DNA of 34,703 nucleotides from Clostridia bacterium (GTDB lineage: Bacteria > Bacillota > Clostridia > Lutisporales > Lutisporaceae). The position numbers and the translations under genes are program-made. Numbering within the stretch: the first letter of the stretch is position 1; the number at the start of each line of letters is the position of its first letter. Under the pieces are notes generated by a model. It saw only the letters and a list, made by a program, of their open reading frames with translations. It ran no database searches and was not told the DNA's origin. This document shows positions 23,541 to 32,032 of this stretch, one piece after another. Location of the stretch: the NCBI GenBank assembly GCA_029256325.1, contig JAQSYD010000005.1, positions 1-34,703 of the forward strand, given 5' to 3'.

Positions 23541-26279
23541 TTGAACTTAAATTGGTATAACAAAAGCATAAATGCAGTTTCGCAAGAGCTTCAAGTAGAT
23601 GTAAGCACTGGACTTACTGACAAGGAAGCTGCTAATAGGCTGACACATCATGGTACTAATGAATTAAAAGAGAAAGAAAAAGAATCACTGTTCACAAAAA
23701 TAATGAATCAATTGAAGGATTTCCTCGTGTTGATATTGATCGGTGCCAGTATTGTATCTGGAATCGTTGGTGAGATTACGGATGCAATTGTTATCATCGC
23801 TATTGTTATAGTAAATTCTGCATTGGGTGTTATTCAAGAGGGAAAAGCTGAACAAGCTTTAGCTGCATTGCAAAAGATGGCTTCGCCGAATGCCAGAGTA
23901 TATAGAAATGCTTCAGTACAAATAATACCGGCAAAAGACTTGGTGCCGGGGGATTTAGTTTTAATTGAAGCAGGGGACAGCATACCTGCAGATCTAAGAC
24001 TAATAGAAAGTATTAATTTGAAGGTGGAGGAAGCTTCTTTAACTGGAGAATCACTACCTGTTGATAAGGATGCTGAAGCAGTATTCAATACGGATATACC
24101 CATTGGGGATAGAAAAAATATGGTTTATATGAGTACCGTTACTACATACGGAAGAGGGCGAGGAATCGTTGTTGGTACAGGTACAAACACTCAAATAGGT
24201 AAAATAGCTGAAGCAATACAGTCTTACAAGGATGAAACTACTCCGTTGCAGCAGAAGCTGAATGAGCTTGGAAAGTGGCTGGGAATCGGATGTATATTGA
24301 TTTGCTTGTTGGTATTTGGAATTGGTTATTTAAGAGGCGGCAGCTTGCTGGAAATGTTTCTGGTTTCTGTAAGTCTCGCAGTTGCAGGTATACCGGAAGG
24401 GCTTACTGTTGTTGTAACAATCGTTTTGGCCTTAGGTATGAAAAAAATGGTTCAGAGAAATGCCATTGTAAGAAAGCTTCTTGCAGTAGAGACCTTAGGC
24501 TGTGTAACAGTCATCTGCTCTGACAAAACAGGGACCTTAACACAAAATGAAATGACCGTTGTAAAGGCTTATGCAGGAGGGAACATCTATAATGTAACAG
24601 GCCAAGGCTATAACCCAAAAGGAGAGTTTTATTTAAATAACAACAAGATTACACCGGAAGAGGATCAAAACCTCAAGCTGCTGCTTGCATTGGGCGTTCT
24701 TGCCAATGATGCAAGCTTGGAGCTGAAGGATCCAAAGGATAATCATTGGGGGATTATTGGCGACCCCACAGAAGGTGCTCTTATCACTGTCGCTGCCAAG
24801 GGTCAAATGCAAAAGTCGGAAATGAACAGCGCATATAATAGAATTGCGGAGCTGCCCTTTGACTCAGATAGAAAGATGATGACAACCTTTCATAAGGACT
24901 TTATAGAAAATAAAATTGTATCCTTTACAAAGGGTGCGCCGGACATCATACTAAACAAATGCAGCAGGTGCTTCTCTGGTGGAAGTATTGTAGAAATGAC
25001 GGAAGCACAGATCAATCAAATTACTGCTGTTAACAGTCAGTTTGCCAGTGATGCATTGAGAGTGCTTGCCTTTGCTTACAGAGGCTATGATCAAATGCCC
25101 AAAAGCATTACATCTGAAAAAATTGAAAATGACTTAATATTTGTTGGTTTAATGGGTATGATTGACCCGGCGAGAGTAGAAGCCCTTGATGCAATAAGAA
25201 CCTGTAGAAAAGCAGGAATAAGACCTGTCATGATAACAGGGGATTACAAGGACACTGCTGTTGCCATAGCAAAGGAATTAGGGCTTATGCAAGAAGGAGA
25301 CAGAGTACTGACAGGTGCTGATCTGGATAACACTTCTGATGAAGATTTATTCAATGGAATTGAAAATATTAGTGTTTATGCCAGAGTTTCCCCTGAGCAT
25401 AAGGTTAGAATAGTAGAAACCTTAAGGCGTAAGGGCCATATAGCAGCCATGACCGGTGACGGAGTAAATGATGCTATGGCTTTAAAAAGAGCTGACATTG
25501 GGGTTTCCATGGGTATTACCGGTACTGACGTAGCAAAGGGTACTGCAGATATCATTCTAATGGATGATAATTTTGCAACAATCGTGGCTGCTGTTGAAGA
25601 GGGAAGAGTGATTTACAGTAACATTAGGAAATTTGTATTCTTCTTGCTCTCCTGCAACATAGGAGAAATATTGATTATATTTTTAAGCATATTGTTTAAT
25701 CTTCCTGTACCCTTAGTGCCTATACAGCTATTATGGGTAAATCTTGTAACGGACAGCTTCCCGGCACTTGCCCTGGGGACAGAGAAGGGTGAGCCGGATA
25801 TTATGAACCAAAAGCCGAGAAATGCCAAAGAACCTATACTGAATAAAGTTATGATAACCGGTATAATGGTACAAAGCATCGCATTATTCGCAGCGGTGAT
25901 TACAGCTTATATATGGGCATTGGACAAATATGCAGGAAGCATATTTGAACCTAATGAAGAAGGCTTGTTGATTGCCAGGACCGTTGCATTTACAACCTTG
26001 ATATTAGCAGAGCTTATCAGAGCATATTCAAGCAGGTCAGAGAGATTCTCGGTGATTAAGCTGGGTATATTTTCAAATAAGTCAATGGTTACAGCCACTT
26101 TTATATCACTGTTGTTGCTTTTGATTGTCATTTATGTGCCTTTCTTAGAGCCGATATTTAAAACCTATGCCTTGCAGTTAATAGACTGGGCTGTGATTAT
26201 AGTGTTGTGCTTAGTACCACTATTGGCAGGAGAAGTAAATAAGCTGATATTAAGCATAAGAGCCTCAAAAGCTCAATAA
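23541..26279 (+). CDS. Calcium-transporting P-type ATPase (SERCA/PMR1-like, P2A)
   Basis: This 912-residue membrane pump starts at TTG 23541 with GCGGAGGGG upstream. Domains in order are: the cation ATPase N-terminal domain (1-70), two helices, the actuator domain with TGESLPV (near 172), helices 3-4 with AGIPEGL (near 282-288), the phosphorylation site CSDKTGTLT with Asp328, the nucleotide domain, MTGDGVNDAMALKRADIG, then helices 5-10. Helix 5 has FFLLSCNIGEILI and helix 6 has LWVNLVTDSFPAL, so the acidic and Asn ligands of a P2A Ca2+ site are present. It exports Ca2+, possibly Mn2+, from the cytoplasm using ATP. It is monocistronic, preceded by the folded leader and followed by a terminator. 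Confidence 0.92.
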   Translation: MNLNWYNKSINAVSQELQVDVSTGLTDKEAANRLTHHGTNELKEKEKESLFTKIMNQLKDFLVLILIGASIVSGIVGEITDAIVIIAIVIVNSALGVIQEGKAEQALAALQKMASPNARVYRNASVQIIPAKDLVPGDLVLIEAGDSIPADLRLIESINLKVEEASLTGESLPVDKDAEAVFNTDIPIGDRKNMVYMSTVTTYGRGRGIVVGTGTNTQIGKIAEAIQSYKDETTPLQQKLNELGKWLGIGCILICLLVFGIGYLRGGSLLEMFLVSVSLAVAGIPEGLTVVVTIVLALGMKKMVQRNAIVRKLLAVETLGCVTVICSDKTGTLTQNEMTVVKAYAGGNIYNVTGQGYNPKGEFYLNNNKITPEEDQNLKLLLALGVLANDASLELKDPKDNHWGIIGDPTEGALITVAAKGQMQKSEMNSAYNRIAELPFDSDRKMMTTFHKDFIENKIVSFTKGAPDIILNKCSRCFSGGSIVEMTEAQINQITAVNSQFASDALRVLAFAYRGYDQMPKSITSEKIENDLIFVGLMGMIDPARVEALDAIRTCRKAGIRPVMITGDYKDTAVAIAKELGLMQEGDRVLTGADLDNTSDEDLFNGIENISVYARVSPEHKVRIVETLRRKGHIAAMTGDGVNDAMALKRADIGVSMGITGTDVAKGTADIILMDDNFATIVAAVEEGRVIYSNIRKFVFFLLSCNIGEILIIFLSILFNLPVPLVPIQLLWVNLVTDSFPALALGTEKGEPDIMNQKPRNAKEPILNKVMITGIMVQSIALFAAVITAYIWALDKYAGSIFEPNEEGLLIARTVAFTTLILAELIRAYSSRSERFSVIKLGIFSNKSMVTATFISLLLLLIVIYVPFLEPIFKTYALQLIDWAVIIVLCLVPLLAGEVNKLILSIRASKAQ

Positions 26280-26293
26280 TATGAACAAAAGGG

Positions 26294-26329
26294 AAAAGGG
26301 GAAAAACTTTAGGGTTTTTCCCCTTTTTT
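26294..26329 (+). terminator. Terminator of the P-type ATPase gene
   Basis: AAAAGGGGAAAAAC (26294-26307) pairs perfectly with GTTTTTCCCCTTTT (26314-26327) and is followed by more T. Confidence 0.85.
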
Positions 26330-26401
26330 GAATGTGCTGCGGTGGTATCTTATAATGGACGGACTTATATTTGTAAATTCATAAAGCATGCGATAATACG
26401 C

Positions 26402-26454
26402 GGGACGACACATGGGTCGTCCCCTACAGTAGGGGCTGACCCATGTGTCAGCCC
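26402..26454. repeat. Nested palindromic (cruciform) repeat element
   Basis: This 53-bp element is centred on A26428. The left half is a hairpin GGGACGAC-ACATGG-GTCGTCCC (26402-26423). The right half is GGGCTGAC-CCATGT-GTCAGCCC (26433-26454). The loops are reverse complements of each other and the joint is CCTACAGTAGG-like, so the whole can also fold end to end. The two stems differ at two positions but each is perfectly paired. It resembles intergenic repeat families seen in clostridia. The rest of 26330-26556 is AT-rich without recognised elements. Confidence 0.65.
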
Positions 26455-26556
26455 ATGATTTCACGTTGTTTACAATAATTGAAATGAGCGCATGAAACAT
26501 TTAATATACTATATTATCTAATAATATAATGGTAAAATATGAGGGGATGTGATATT

Positions 26557-27294
26557 ATGTTTCCTATAACTCATATTGGGTTTGCAGAAAAAGTAATAAA
26601 TTTTAGAAATAGCAGTGTAATATTGGGGGCAGTTTATCCCGATATTGTAATAACAGGGTGCCTTGATTATAAACAAACTCATTATTGTGGGTTTGAGCTT
26701 TATGATTATCTGATAGGCTATTGTCCGGACTTTGCTCGTGGGATGATTACTCATACAGTAAAGCCTATGGGTCTGGACTATTATGGCGATGAAAGCTATA
26801 AGGAAGGGTACAAGGGCTACTGTTTTCAGAAGGCAAAGCTCATTGTAGACCGTGTGATTGAGGCATGTAATATTCCGGAAAGCTATGGACTATGGAAGGC
26901 TCATAATTTTGTTGAAATGGGTATTGAACTTAATACCATTGAGAGCCAACCCTATTTTGTTGAAGAACTCCATAAAGCTATTTTTGACGAAGCTGCAATG
27001 GAACAATTTACAGGTCCCATTGAACATTACTACGGATTAAAAAACAAAGAAATTGCGGAAAGCTTTAAGAAGCTTTCTCATTATATTGAACTTGATAAAT
27101 CTAACTGCCATACGTTGGCAGAGAAATATAACATACAAATGCAGTCAAAGCATAGTATCAGTATAGATGTGAAAAAGGCGGAAGAGATTATAGAAAGCTG
27201 CAGAAGCATCGTTGAGAATGACATAGAAGAATTTCTTCTATACTGCAGCAGTAAGGTCAAAAGGATGATTGAGGGAGGAATGAAATGTGAATGA
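26557..27294 (+). CDS. Zinc-dependent phospholipase-C-like protein
   Basis: This 245-residue protein starts at ATG 26557, ten bases after GAGGGG. An in-frame ATG at 26539 sits upstream of that site. The N-terminus MFPITHIGFAEKVI with LGAVYPDIV, followed by GMITHTVKPMG and LWKAHNFVEMGIEL, has the His/Asp spacing of the zinc-dependent phospholipase C and S1/P1-like fold. Several clostridial proteins of this kind are uncharacterised. There is no signal peptide, unlike secreted phospholipases, so it acts inside the cell and need not be a phospholipase. It overlaps the start of the pyrophosphatase gene by 8 bp, so the two are translationally coupled. Confidence 0.6.
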   Translation: MFPITHIGFAEKVINFRNSSVILGAVYPDIVITGCLDYKQTHYCGFELYDYLIGYCPDFARGMITHTVKPMGLDYYGDESYKEGYKGYCFQKAKLIVDRVIEACNIPESYGLWKAHNFVEMGIELNTIESQPYFVEELHKAIFDEAAMEQFTGPIEHYYGLKNKEIAESFKKLSHYIELDKSNCHTLAEKYNIQMQSKHSISIDVKKAEEIIESCRSIVENDIEEFLLYCSSKVKRMIEGGMKCE

Positions 27295-28936
27295 GAGCAG
27301 AAATATTCTAATTATAGGACATAAAAATCCAGATACCGATTCCATATGTTCATCTATTGCATACGCATATCTAAAAAATGCCATAGACAAAGAGAACCGG
27401 TATATACCTACAAGAATTGGCGTTGTCAGCAGTGAGACCAATTATGTTTTAAAACATTTTGAGATCGAGCAGCCTGAATTATTGGCAGATGTAAAAACTC
27501 AAATCAGTGATATAAGCATTAAAAACATTGCTACGGTTCAGCCGAGCATTTCAATGAAAAGAGCTTGGGAAACCATGAAGAACTTTAATATAACGACCCT
27601 TCCTGTTTCGGGAGATGGCCGCAAGCTGGACGGTATTATTACAGTAGGCGATATTGCACAGTCCTATATGGATATTTACGACAACAGTATCTTATCCACC
27701 GCCAATACGCCATATAAAAACATGATTGAAGTTCTTGAGGGAGAAATGATTGTTGGTAATATTGAGGATTGTGTCAGGAATGGACATATGCTTATTGGCG
27801 CGATGAATCCAGAGGTTATGGAAAGCTACATAAACCCAAAGGATATTGTTATCGTGGGCAACCGTTATGAAACACAGCTTTGCTCCATAGAAGCGGGGGC
27901 GCAATGCCTGATAGTAACGGGGGGGATCCCTGTCGCCAACTCAATAAAGAAAATGGCTGAAGCGAATCAATGCGCCATTATCATATCACCCCATGACACT
28001 TATATGGTAGCCAGATTAATCAATCAAAGTATACCAATAAGCTATTTTATGAAGAAAACAAATCTCACGATATTTAATATTGATGACAATATTGATGAAA
28101 TCAGAGAGATTATGGTTAAGAAAAGATATCGAAACTTCCCGGTAATAGACAGCGAAAACAACTTTAAGGGTATGATATCCAGAGCATCTCTTATCAATCT
28201 GAGACGTAAGCAGGTTATACTGGTGGATCACAATGAGAGGGCGCAGGCTGTTGAGGGACTGGAAGAAGCAGAAATACTAGAGATTATTGATCATCACAGA
28301 ATAGGGGATATTGAAACAGGCGGGCCTGTATATTTTCGAAATCAACCCTTAGGCTGTACAGCCACTATTTTATATAACATATACAAGGAAAATAGGGTTG
28401 ACATACCACGTAATATAGCAGGTTTGTTGTGTGCAGCCATATTATCTGATACCTTGATGTTCAAGTCTCCAACCTGCACGCCAATGGATAAGGCTGCAGC
28501 AGAAGAGCTGGCGCAGACTGCGCAAATAGATATGCAGGAGTTTGCCAAGGATATGTTCAGAGCAGGCTCCGATCTAGCGAATAAGAGGGAAAAGGAAATT
28601 TTCTATCAGGATTTTAAACAGTTTAAGGTTGGAAATTTATCCTTAGGTGTTGGACAGATCAATTCAATGGATAGAAGTGAACTGGATGAAATTAAGGAAC
28701 GTATGCTGCAGTATATGAAGAAAGTAAATAAAGAAAAAAAGCTGGATTTAGTGCTGTTTATGCTTACAGATATAGCTCATGAAAGCACAGATCTGCTTTT
28801 CATAGGCAGTCATACAGAGCTGGTAACAAGAGCCTTTGATGGAGTAGCACATGAAAGCTCAATTGAGCTGCCGGGGGTTGTATCAAGAAAGAAGCAAGTG
28901 ATTCCACCCTTGGTTAAGAGCTACGATAAGTTATAG
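27287..28936 (+). CDS. CBS-domain manganese-dependent inorganic pyrophosphatase
   Basis: This 549-residue family II pyrophosphatase has a regulatory insert. The N-terminal catalytic motif GHKNPDTDSICSS (residues 10-22) is followed by two CBS regions around a DRTGG domain (about 70-305). The DHH part follows with LVDHNERAQ, EIIDHHRIGD, GCTATILYNIY and ILSDTLMFKSPT, and the DHHA2 domain ends in SRKKQVIPPL. It hydrolyses pyrophosphate using Mn2+ or Co2+. In characterised CBS-PPases the insert binds AMP/ADP as inhibitors and ATP or diadenosine polyphosphates as activators. GTG 27287 is the start, seven bases after GGAGGA, overlapping the upstream gene by 8 bp. Confidence 0.92.
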   Translation: MNESRNILIIGHKNPDTDSICSSIAYAYLKNAIDKENRYIPTRIGVVSSETNYVLKHFEIEQPELLADVKTQISDISIKNIATVQPSISMKRAWETMKNFNITTLPVSGDGRKLDGIITVGDIAQSYMDIYDNSILSTANTPYKNMIEVLEGEMIVGNIEDCVRNGHMLIGAMNPEVMESYINPKDIVIVGNRYETQLCSIEAGAQCLIVTGGIPVANSIKKMAEANQCAIIISPHDTYMVARLINQSIPISYFMKKTNLTIFNIDDNIDEIREIMVKKRYRNFPVIDSENNFKGMISRASLINLRRKQVILVDHNERAQAVEGLEEAEILEIIDHHRIGDIETGGPVYFRNQPLGCTATILYNIYKENRVDIPRNIAGLLCAAILSDTLMFKSPTCTPMDKAAAEELAQTAQIDMQEFAKDMFRAGSDLANKREKEIFYQDFKQFKVGNLSLGVGQINSMDRSELDEIKERMLQYMKKVNKEKKLDLVLFMLTDIAHESTDLLFIGSHTELVTRAFDGVAHESSIELPGVVSRKKQVIPPLVKSYDKL

Positions 28937-28954
28937 AGTGTAGGGGGTTAAATT

Positions 28955-29722
28955 GTGGGGATATTAGATTATATATTTATATGTATAGCAGGCTTTGCTG
29001 CTGCAGCTGTTGATTCCATAGCGGGTGGCGGAGGACTTATCAGTTTGCCTGCTGTCATGGCCGTAGGGGTGCCGCCGCAGCTGGCATTAGGTACCAATAA
29101 ATTTGCCAGCTCTTGTGCATCCTTTACCAGTACCTTGACCTTTGCAAAATCAAAGAAAATTTATATGCCATTAATTAAATATCTGATACCATGCACTTTG
29201 GTAGGTGCATCTATTGGTGTATACACAGCATTAAAGATAGACCCAGCTATCCTGCAAATGATGATACTTGTTCTTATTTTTGCAGTTGCTATTTACACAA
29301 TCATCAAGAAGGATTTTGGCAGTGAAGATAAGTTCAAGGGTTTGACAAAGCTTAACATATTTTACGGCTGCTTGTTTGCCTTTGGATTAGGTTTTTACGA
29401 CGGATTTTTTGGACCTGGCACAGGTGCTTTCTTGATTTTCTTATTTATCAGCATATTTGGTTTTGACTTTACTGTTAGTGCCGGAAATGCAAAGATACTT
29501 AATTTTGTCAGCAATATTACTTCTCTTGTATTATTTGCAATGAGCGGCAATATCAGGTATATGGTGGGAATTCCTATGGCTTTGGCAATGATTCTAGGAG
29601 CCAGAGTCGGTACTAAAATAGCAATCAATAACGGGGCTAAGGTAATAAAGCCAATATTTGTGACCATTGCAATGGTATTAACAGCTAAGCTGCTGTATCA
29701 GAGTATAATGAAGCTATTATAG
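28955..29722 (+). CDS. TauE/SafE family sulfite/anion exporter
   Basis: This 255-residue membrane protein has about eight hydrophobic segments and the duplicated family motif: DSIAGGGGLISLPAVMAVG near residue 20, and FGLGFYDGFFGPGTGAF near 145. Family members move sulfite, sulfoacetate or related organosulfur anions across the membrane, and the substrate here is unknown. GTG 28955 is the start, seven bases after AGGGGG. It follows the pyrophosphatase by 18 bp, so it is probably the third gene of that operon. A strong terminator follows. Confidence 0.88.
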   Translation: MGILDYIFICIAGFAAAAVDSIAGGGGLISLPAVMAVGVPPQLALGTNKFASSCASFTSTLTFAKSKKIYMPLIKYLIPCTLVGASIGVYTALKIDPAILQMMILVLIFAVAIYTIIKKDFGSEDKFKGLTKLNIFYGCLFAFGLGFYDGFFGPGTGAFLIFLFISIFGFDFTVSAGNAKILNFVSNITSLVLFAMSGNIRYMVGIPMALAMILGARVGTKIAINNGAKVIKPIFVTIAMVLTAKLLYQSIMKLL

Positions 29723-29736
29723 AATTAGAGGAACTA

Positions 29737-29767
29737 AAAGCAACAGTCTTCATAGGACTGTTGCTTT
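29737..29767 (+). terminator. Terminator of the pyrophosphatase-TauE operon
   Basis: AAAGCAACAGTC (29737-29748) pairs with GACTGTTGCTTT (29756-29767), a 12-bp perfect stem, followed by GTATTTTTT. Confidence 0.85.
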
Positions 29768-29850
29768 GTATTTTTTGCACACCAATGAAGTACAAGCTCA
29801 TATAATGTACTAGTGGAAGGGGTTATAAATATTAGAAAGGAGGTATCGCC

Positions 29851-30159
29851 ATGGGAGATAATGACAAAAGAGAATGTACACAGGCAAATGAAGCGGAAAG
29901 ACGCCTTAACAATATTGATCAGACACTAAGAGACTTTGGTACGAGACTTGGTGAGGTTGAGACAAAAACAGTTGTTTATAATGAACAAATTAAGATGATT
30001 TTCAATGTATTGGAGGATATCAAGTTGAGCTTGAAGGAGCTGCAGAAGGCTGTCAATCATTTAGAAAAAAAACCGGCTGATTTGTCTCAAAAGATCTTCA
30101 TTGGCGTGCTGACCTCTATGATTACTGCACTTTTGGTGCTTGGATTGAAATATTTGTAA
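29851..30159 (+). CDS. Haemolysin XhlA-like membrane protein
   Basis: This 102-residue protein has a long charged coiled-coil region (about residues 12-75, ERRLNNIDQTLRDFGTRLGE) and one C-terminal transmembrane helix (about 80-99, IFIGVLTSMITALLVLGLKYL). This is the layout and length of the XhlA family. XhlA proteins are best known from the phage PBSX lysis cassette, where XhlA with holin XhlB aids host lysis. No holin, endolysin or phage structural gene is near. The ribosome site AAAGGAGG is strong. It has its own terminators on both sides, so it is a single-gene unit. Confidence 0.75.
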   Translation: MGDNDKRECTQANEAERRLNNIDQTLRDFGTRLGEVETKTVVYNEQIKMIFNVLEDIKLSLKELQKAVNHLEKKPADLSQKIFIGVLTSMITALLVLGLKYL

Positions 30160-30171
30160 TTGTTGATCTTC

Positions 30172-30216
30172 AAAACCTGATAACTGCGGTACCAGGCACC
30201 ACAGTTATCAGGTTTT
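30172..30216. terminator. Terminator between the XhlA-like gene and the ABC operon
   Basis: AAAACCTGATAACTG (30172-30186) pairs perfectly with CAGTTATCAGGTTTT (30202-30216), and its loop includes a short GGTACC-centred palindrome. It serves two convergent transcripts. Confidence 0.85.
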
Positions 30217-30220
30217 ACTT

Positions 30221-31042
30221 TTAAAACAATGCCATATTTCCTGTTTTTCTTGCGTAGGCTTCACTTTTTTTAAGCAGTAATAAGGTGAGCAAAAACAGAC
30301 CAATACAAATCAAGCTCAGAAGAAGCAGCTCGATTTGTATGTCATTTAGTGCAACACCATGCATAAATATTTTTCTGACAATGTTAGCCGACCAGGTAAG
30401 GGGGAATATTCCTCCTGCCAGCTTCGCCCAAATTGGAAAAGCGGGGTAAGGTATCTTTGCTCCTCCAAAAAGCTCCATGGGGGATTGAAACACCGTAAAG
30501 AATATTCCCGTGTCTCTTGAAAACATAAACAATGAATTCATAAAGATTCCCCAGCATATGGAAGGTATGACTAAGGAAAAAATCGCGATCACCAGCATAA
30601 ATGCGCTTGAAATATACAGATCTGTAAAAAACACTAAGGCTCCAATGCAGAATACCGTGAACATCCAGGCACTTTCAAAAAGGGATGCCAGGGCATTCCC
30701 CAGCATTATGCCCAACCTGTTGGAAGGGGTAAGATAGATAAGCTCTAAGGTTCCGGAGACTCTTTCATAAGAAAAGCGCCAAGCGGATTGAACGAAGCAT
30801 TTGAAAAACATGTAGCTGATAGAGCCAAATAATATGAAGGCAAAAATCTTATCATCTCCAACCCATTTTGCTATGAATTCGCTGGTAGCAGAGCCCTCGA
30901 AAGGCTTATAGGCGTAATAGGCTGCAAACAAGTCCAGCACAGGCCATATAAGCATAGAAAAGTACATTAAGCTTGAGTGGTATACGGATTTATGCTGTTT
31001 TATTGCTTCTGCCTTGATGCTGCTAAGCATGTATTTGTTCAT
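30221..31042 (-). CDS. ABC-2 type transporter permease (second permease)
   Basis: This 273-residue membrane protein has six hydrophobic segments and the ABC-2 pattern, including a central RVSGTLELIYLTPSNRLGIM loop typical of ABC-2 permeases. It is the last gene of a three-gene minus-strand operon. Its start overlaps the ATPase gene by 20 bp with GAGGTG inside that gene's end. With the other permease it would form a heterodimeric channel for an exporter. The substrate could be a drug, lipid or peptide and is not indicated. Confidence 0.82.
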   Translation of the reverse strand: MNKYMLSSIKAEAIKQHKSVYHSSLMYFSMLIWPVLDLFAAYYAYKPFEGSATSEFIAKWVGDDKIFAFILFGSISYMFFKCFVQSAWRFSYERVSGTLELIYLTPSNRLGIMLGNALASLFESAWMFTVFCIGALVFFTDLYISSAFMLVIAIFSLVIPSICWGIFMNSLFMFSRDTGIFFTVFQSPMELFGGAKIPYPAFPIWAKLAGGIFPLTWSANIVRKIFMHGVALNDIQIELLLLSLICIGLFLLTLLLLKKSEAYARKTGNMALF

Positions 31043-32021
31043 AAGCCTTCACCTCAGATAAAGTAATAATTGCATCCTCCAGCTTTGGTTCCATGGCAGC
31101 AAAGCTTATGATCTTTGTATGCTGCGATAAAAGCGCTATGAGTTCACCTTGTATATCCATATGCGAAGTAACATCAATTTCATAGCCTCCATCAGCTGCT
31201 TCTATGAAGTAATCGGATTGAACAGTTCGTAGAAAAGTCTCAAACTGGCTTTTAAGCTTCTCAGAAAAATCAAGCATCTTTATTTTATACTGATTGGTGC
31301 AATTCGCCACAATGCTTGCAATTTCTTTTGGAGTACCCTCCATAATCTTTAGACCTTGGTCTATAATGTACACATAATCACAAAGTTCTTCAATTTCATT
31401 TATATAATGTGAAGTGAGAAGTATACCTTTCCCCTTTTCTCTGGCAAGGCTTTTCGTAAATTTTCTTAAGTCCCTTGCAATTGGAGCATCCAAGCCAAGT
31501 GTAGGCTCATCCATAAATAGATACTTCGGATCATTGATTAAGCCTCTTGCAATTTGAAGTCTTTGTTTCATGCCTTTTGAGTACTTCTCGACAGGTTCAT
31601 TGGCTCTTTCCTTAAGGCCTACAAACTCAATTAAACCATCAATTCGATTTTTCAGTTCATTTTTTGGAATGTTATATAATTTACCGAAGTACTCAAGATT
31701 TTCCGTTGCAGTGAGTCGCCAATATACCATTCTTTCTCCACCGGCTATCATATTGACGATATGCTTTATTTTAAAAGCATCTTTCACAAGATCTAGTCCA
31801 TCTACGCTGCAGCTGCCTTCATCCGGCTCCAATAAAGTTGAAAGCATTTTAATTGTGGTAGTCTTACCTGCACCATTCAGTCCTAATAGACCTACTATTT
31901 TTCCGGGCTCTATGGTCAGATCTATGCCTTTGACAGCTTCAATTGTTTTTACGCTGCTCCTGAAAAATCCATTTTTTTCCTTGCTTATGTAATTCTTTTT
32001 TAAACCTTTTGCAATAAGCAT
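31023..32021 (-). CDS. ABC transporter ATP-binding protein (NatA/DrrA-like)
   Basis: This 332-residue ATPase has Walker A GLNGAGKTT (residues 47-55), the signature YSKGMKQRLQIARG, and Walker B YLFMDEPTLGLDA, then a His switch LLTSHYI. A C-terminal extension of about 90 residues follows, as in DrrA/NatA proteins. It supplies energy to the two flanking ABC-2 permeases. The start is ATG 32019-32021 after TTAGGAGGCGG. It follows the first permease by 11 bp. The order permease, ATPase, permease in one operon is typical of multidrug or antibiotic efflux ABC-2 exporters. Confidence 0.88.
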   Translation of the reverse strand: MLIAKGLKKNYISKEKNGFFRSSVKTIEAVKGIDLTIEPGKIVGLLGLNGAGKTTTIKMLSTLLEPDEGSCSVDGLDLVKDAFKIKHIVNMIAGGERMVYWRLTATENLEYFGKLYNIPKNELKNRIDGLIEFVGLKERANEPVEKYSKGMKQRLQIARGLINDPKYLFMDEPTLGLDAPIARDLRKFTKSLAREKGKGILLTSHYINEIEELCDYVYIIDQGLKIMEGTPKEIASIVANCTNQYKIKMLDFSEKLKSQFETFLRTVQSDYFIEAADGGYEIDVTSHMDIQGELIALLSQHTKIISFAAMEPKLEDAIITLSEVKAYEQIHA

Positions 32022-32032
32022 TTTACCGCCTC

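Noticed and set aside
24275-24523. Out-of-frame ORF inside the P-type ATPase gene
   Set aside because: It is a shadow of the ATPase reading frame, with composition unlike a real protein.
29851-30159. Edge of a prophage
   Set aside because: Only the XhlA-like gene is phage-like. No integrase, holin, endolysin, capsid or tail genes or attachment repeats are visible.
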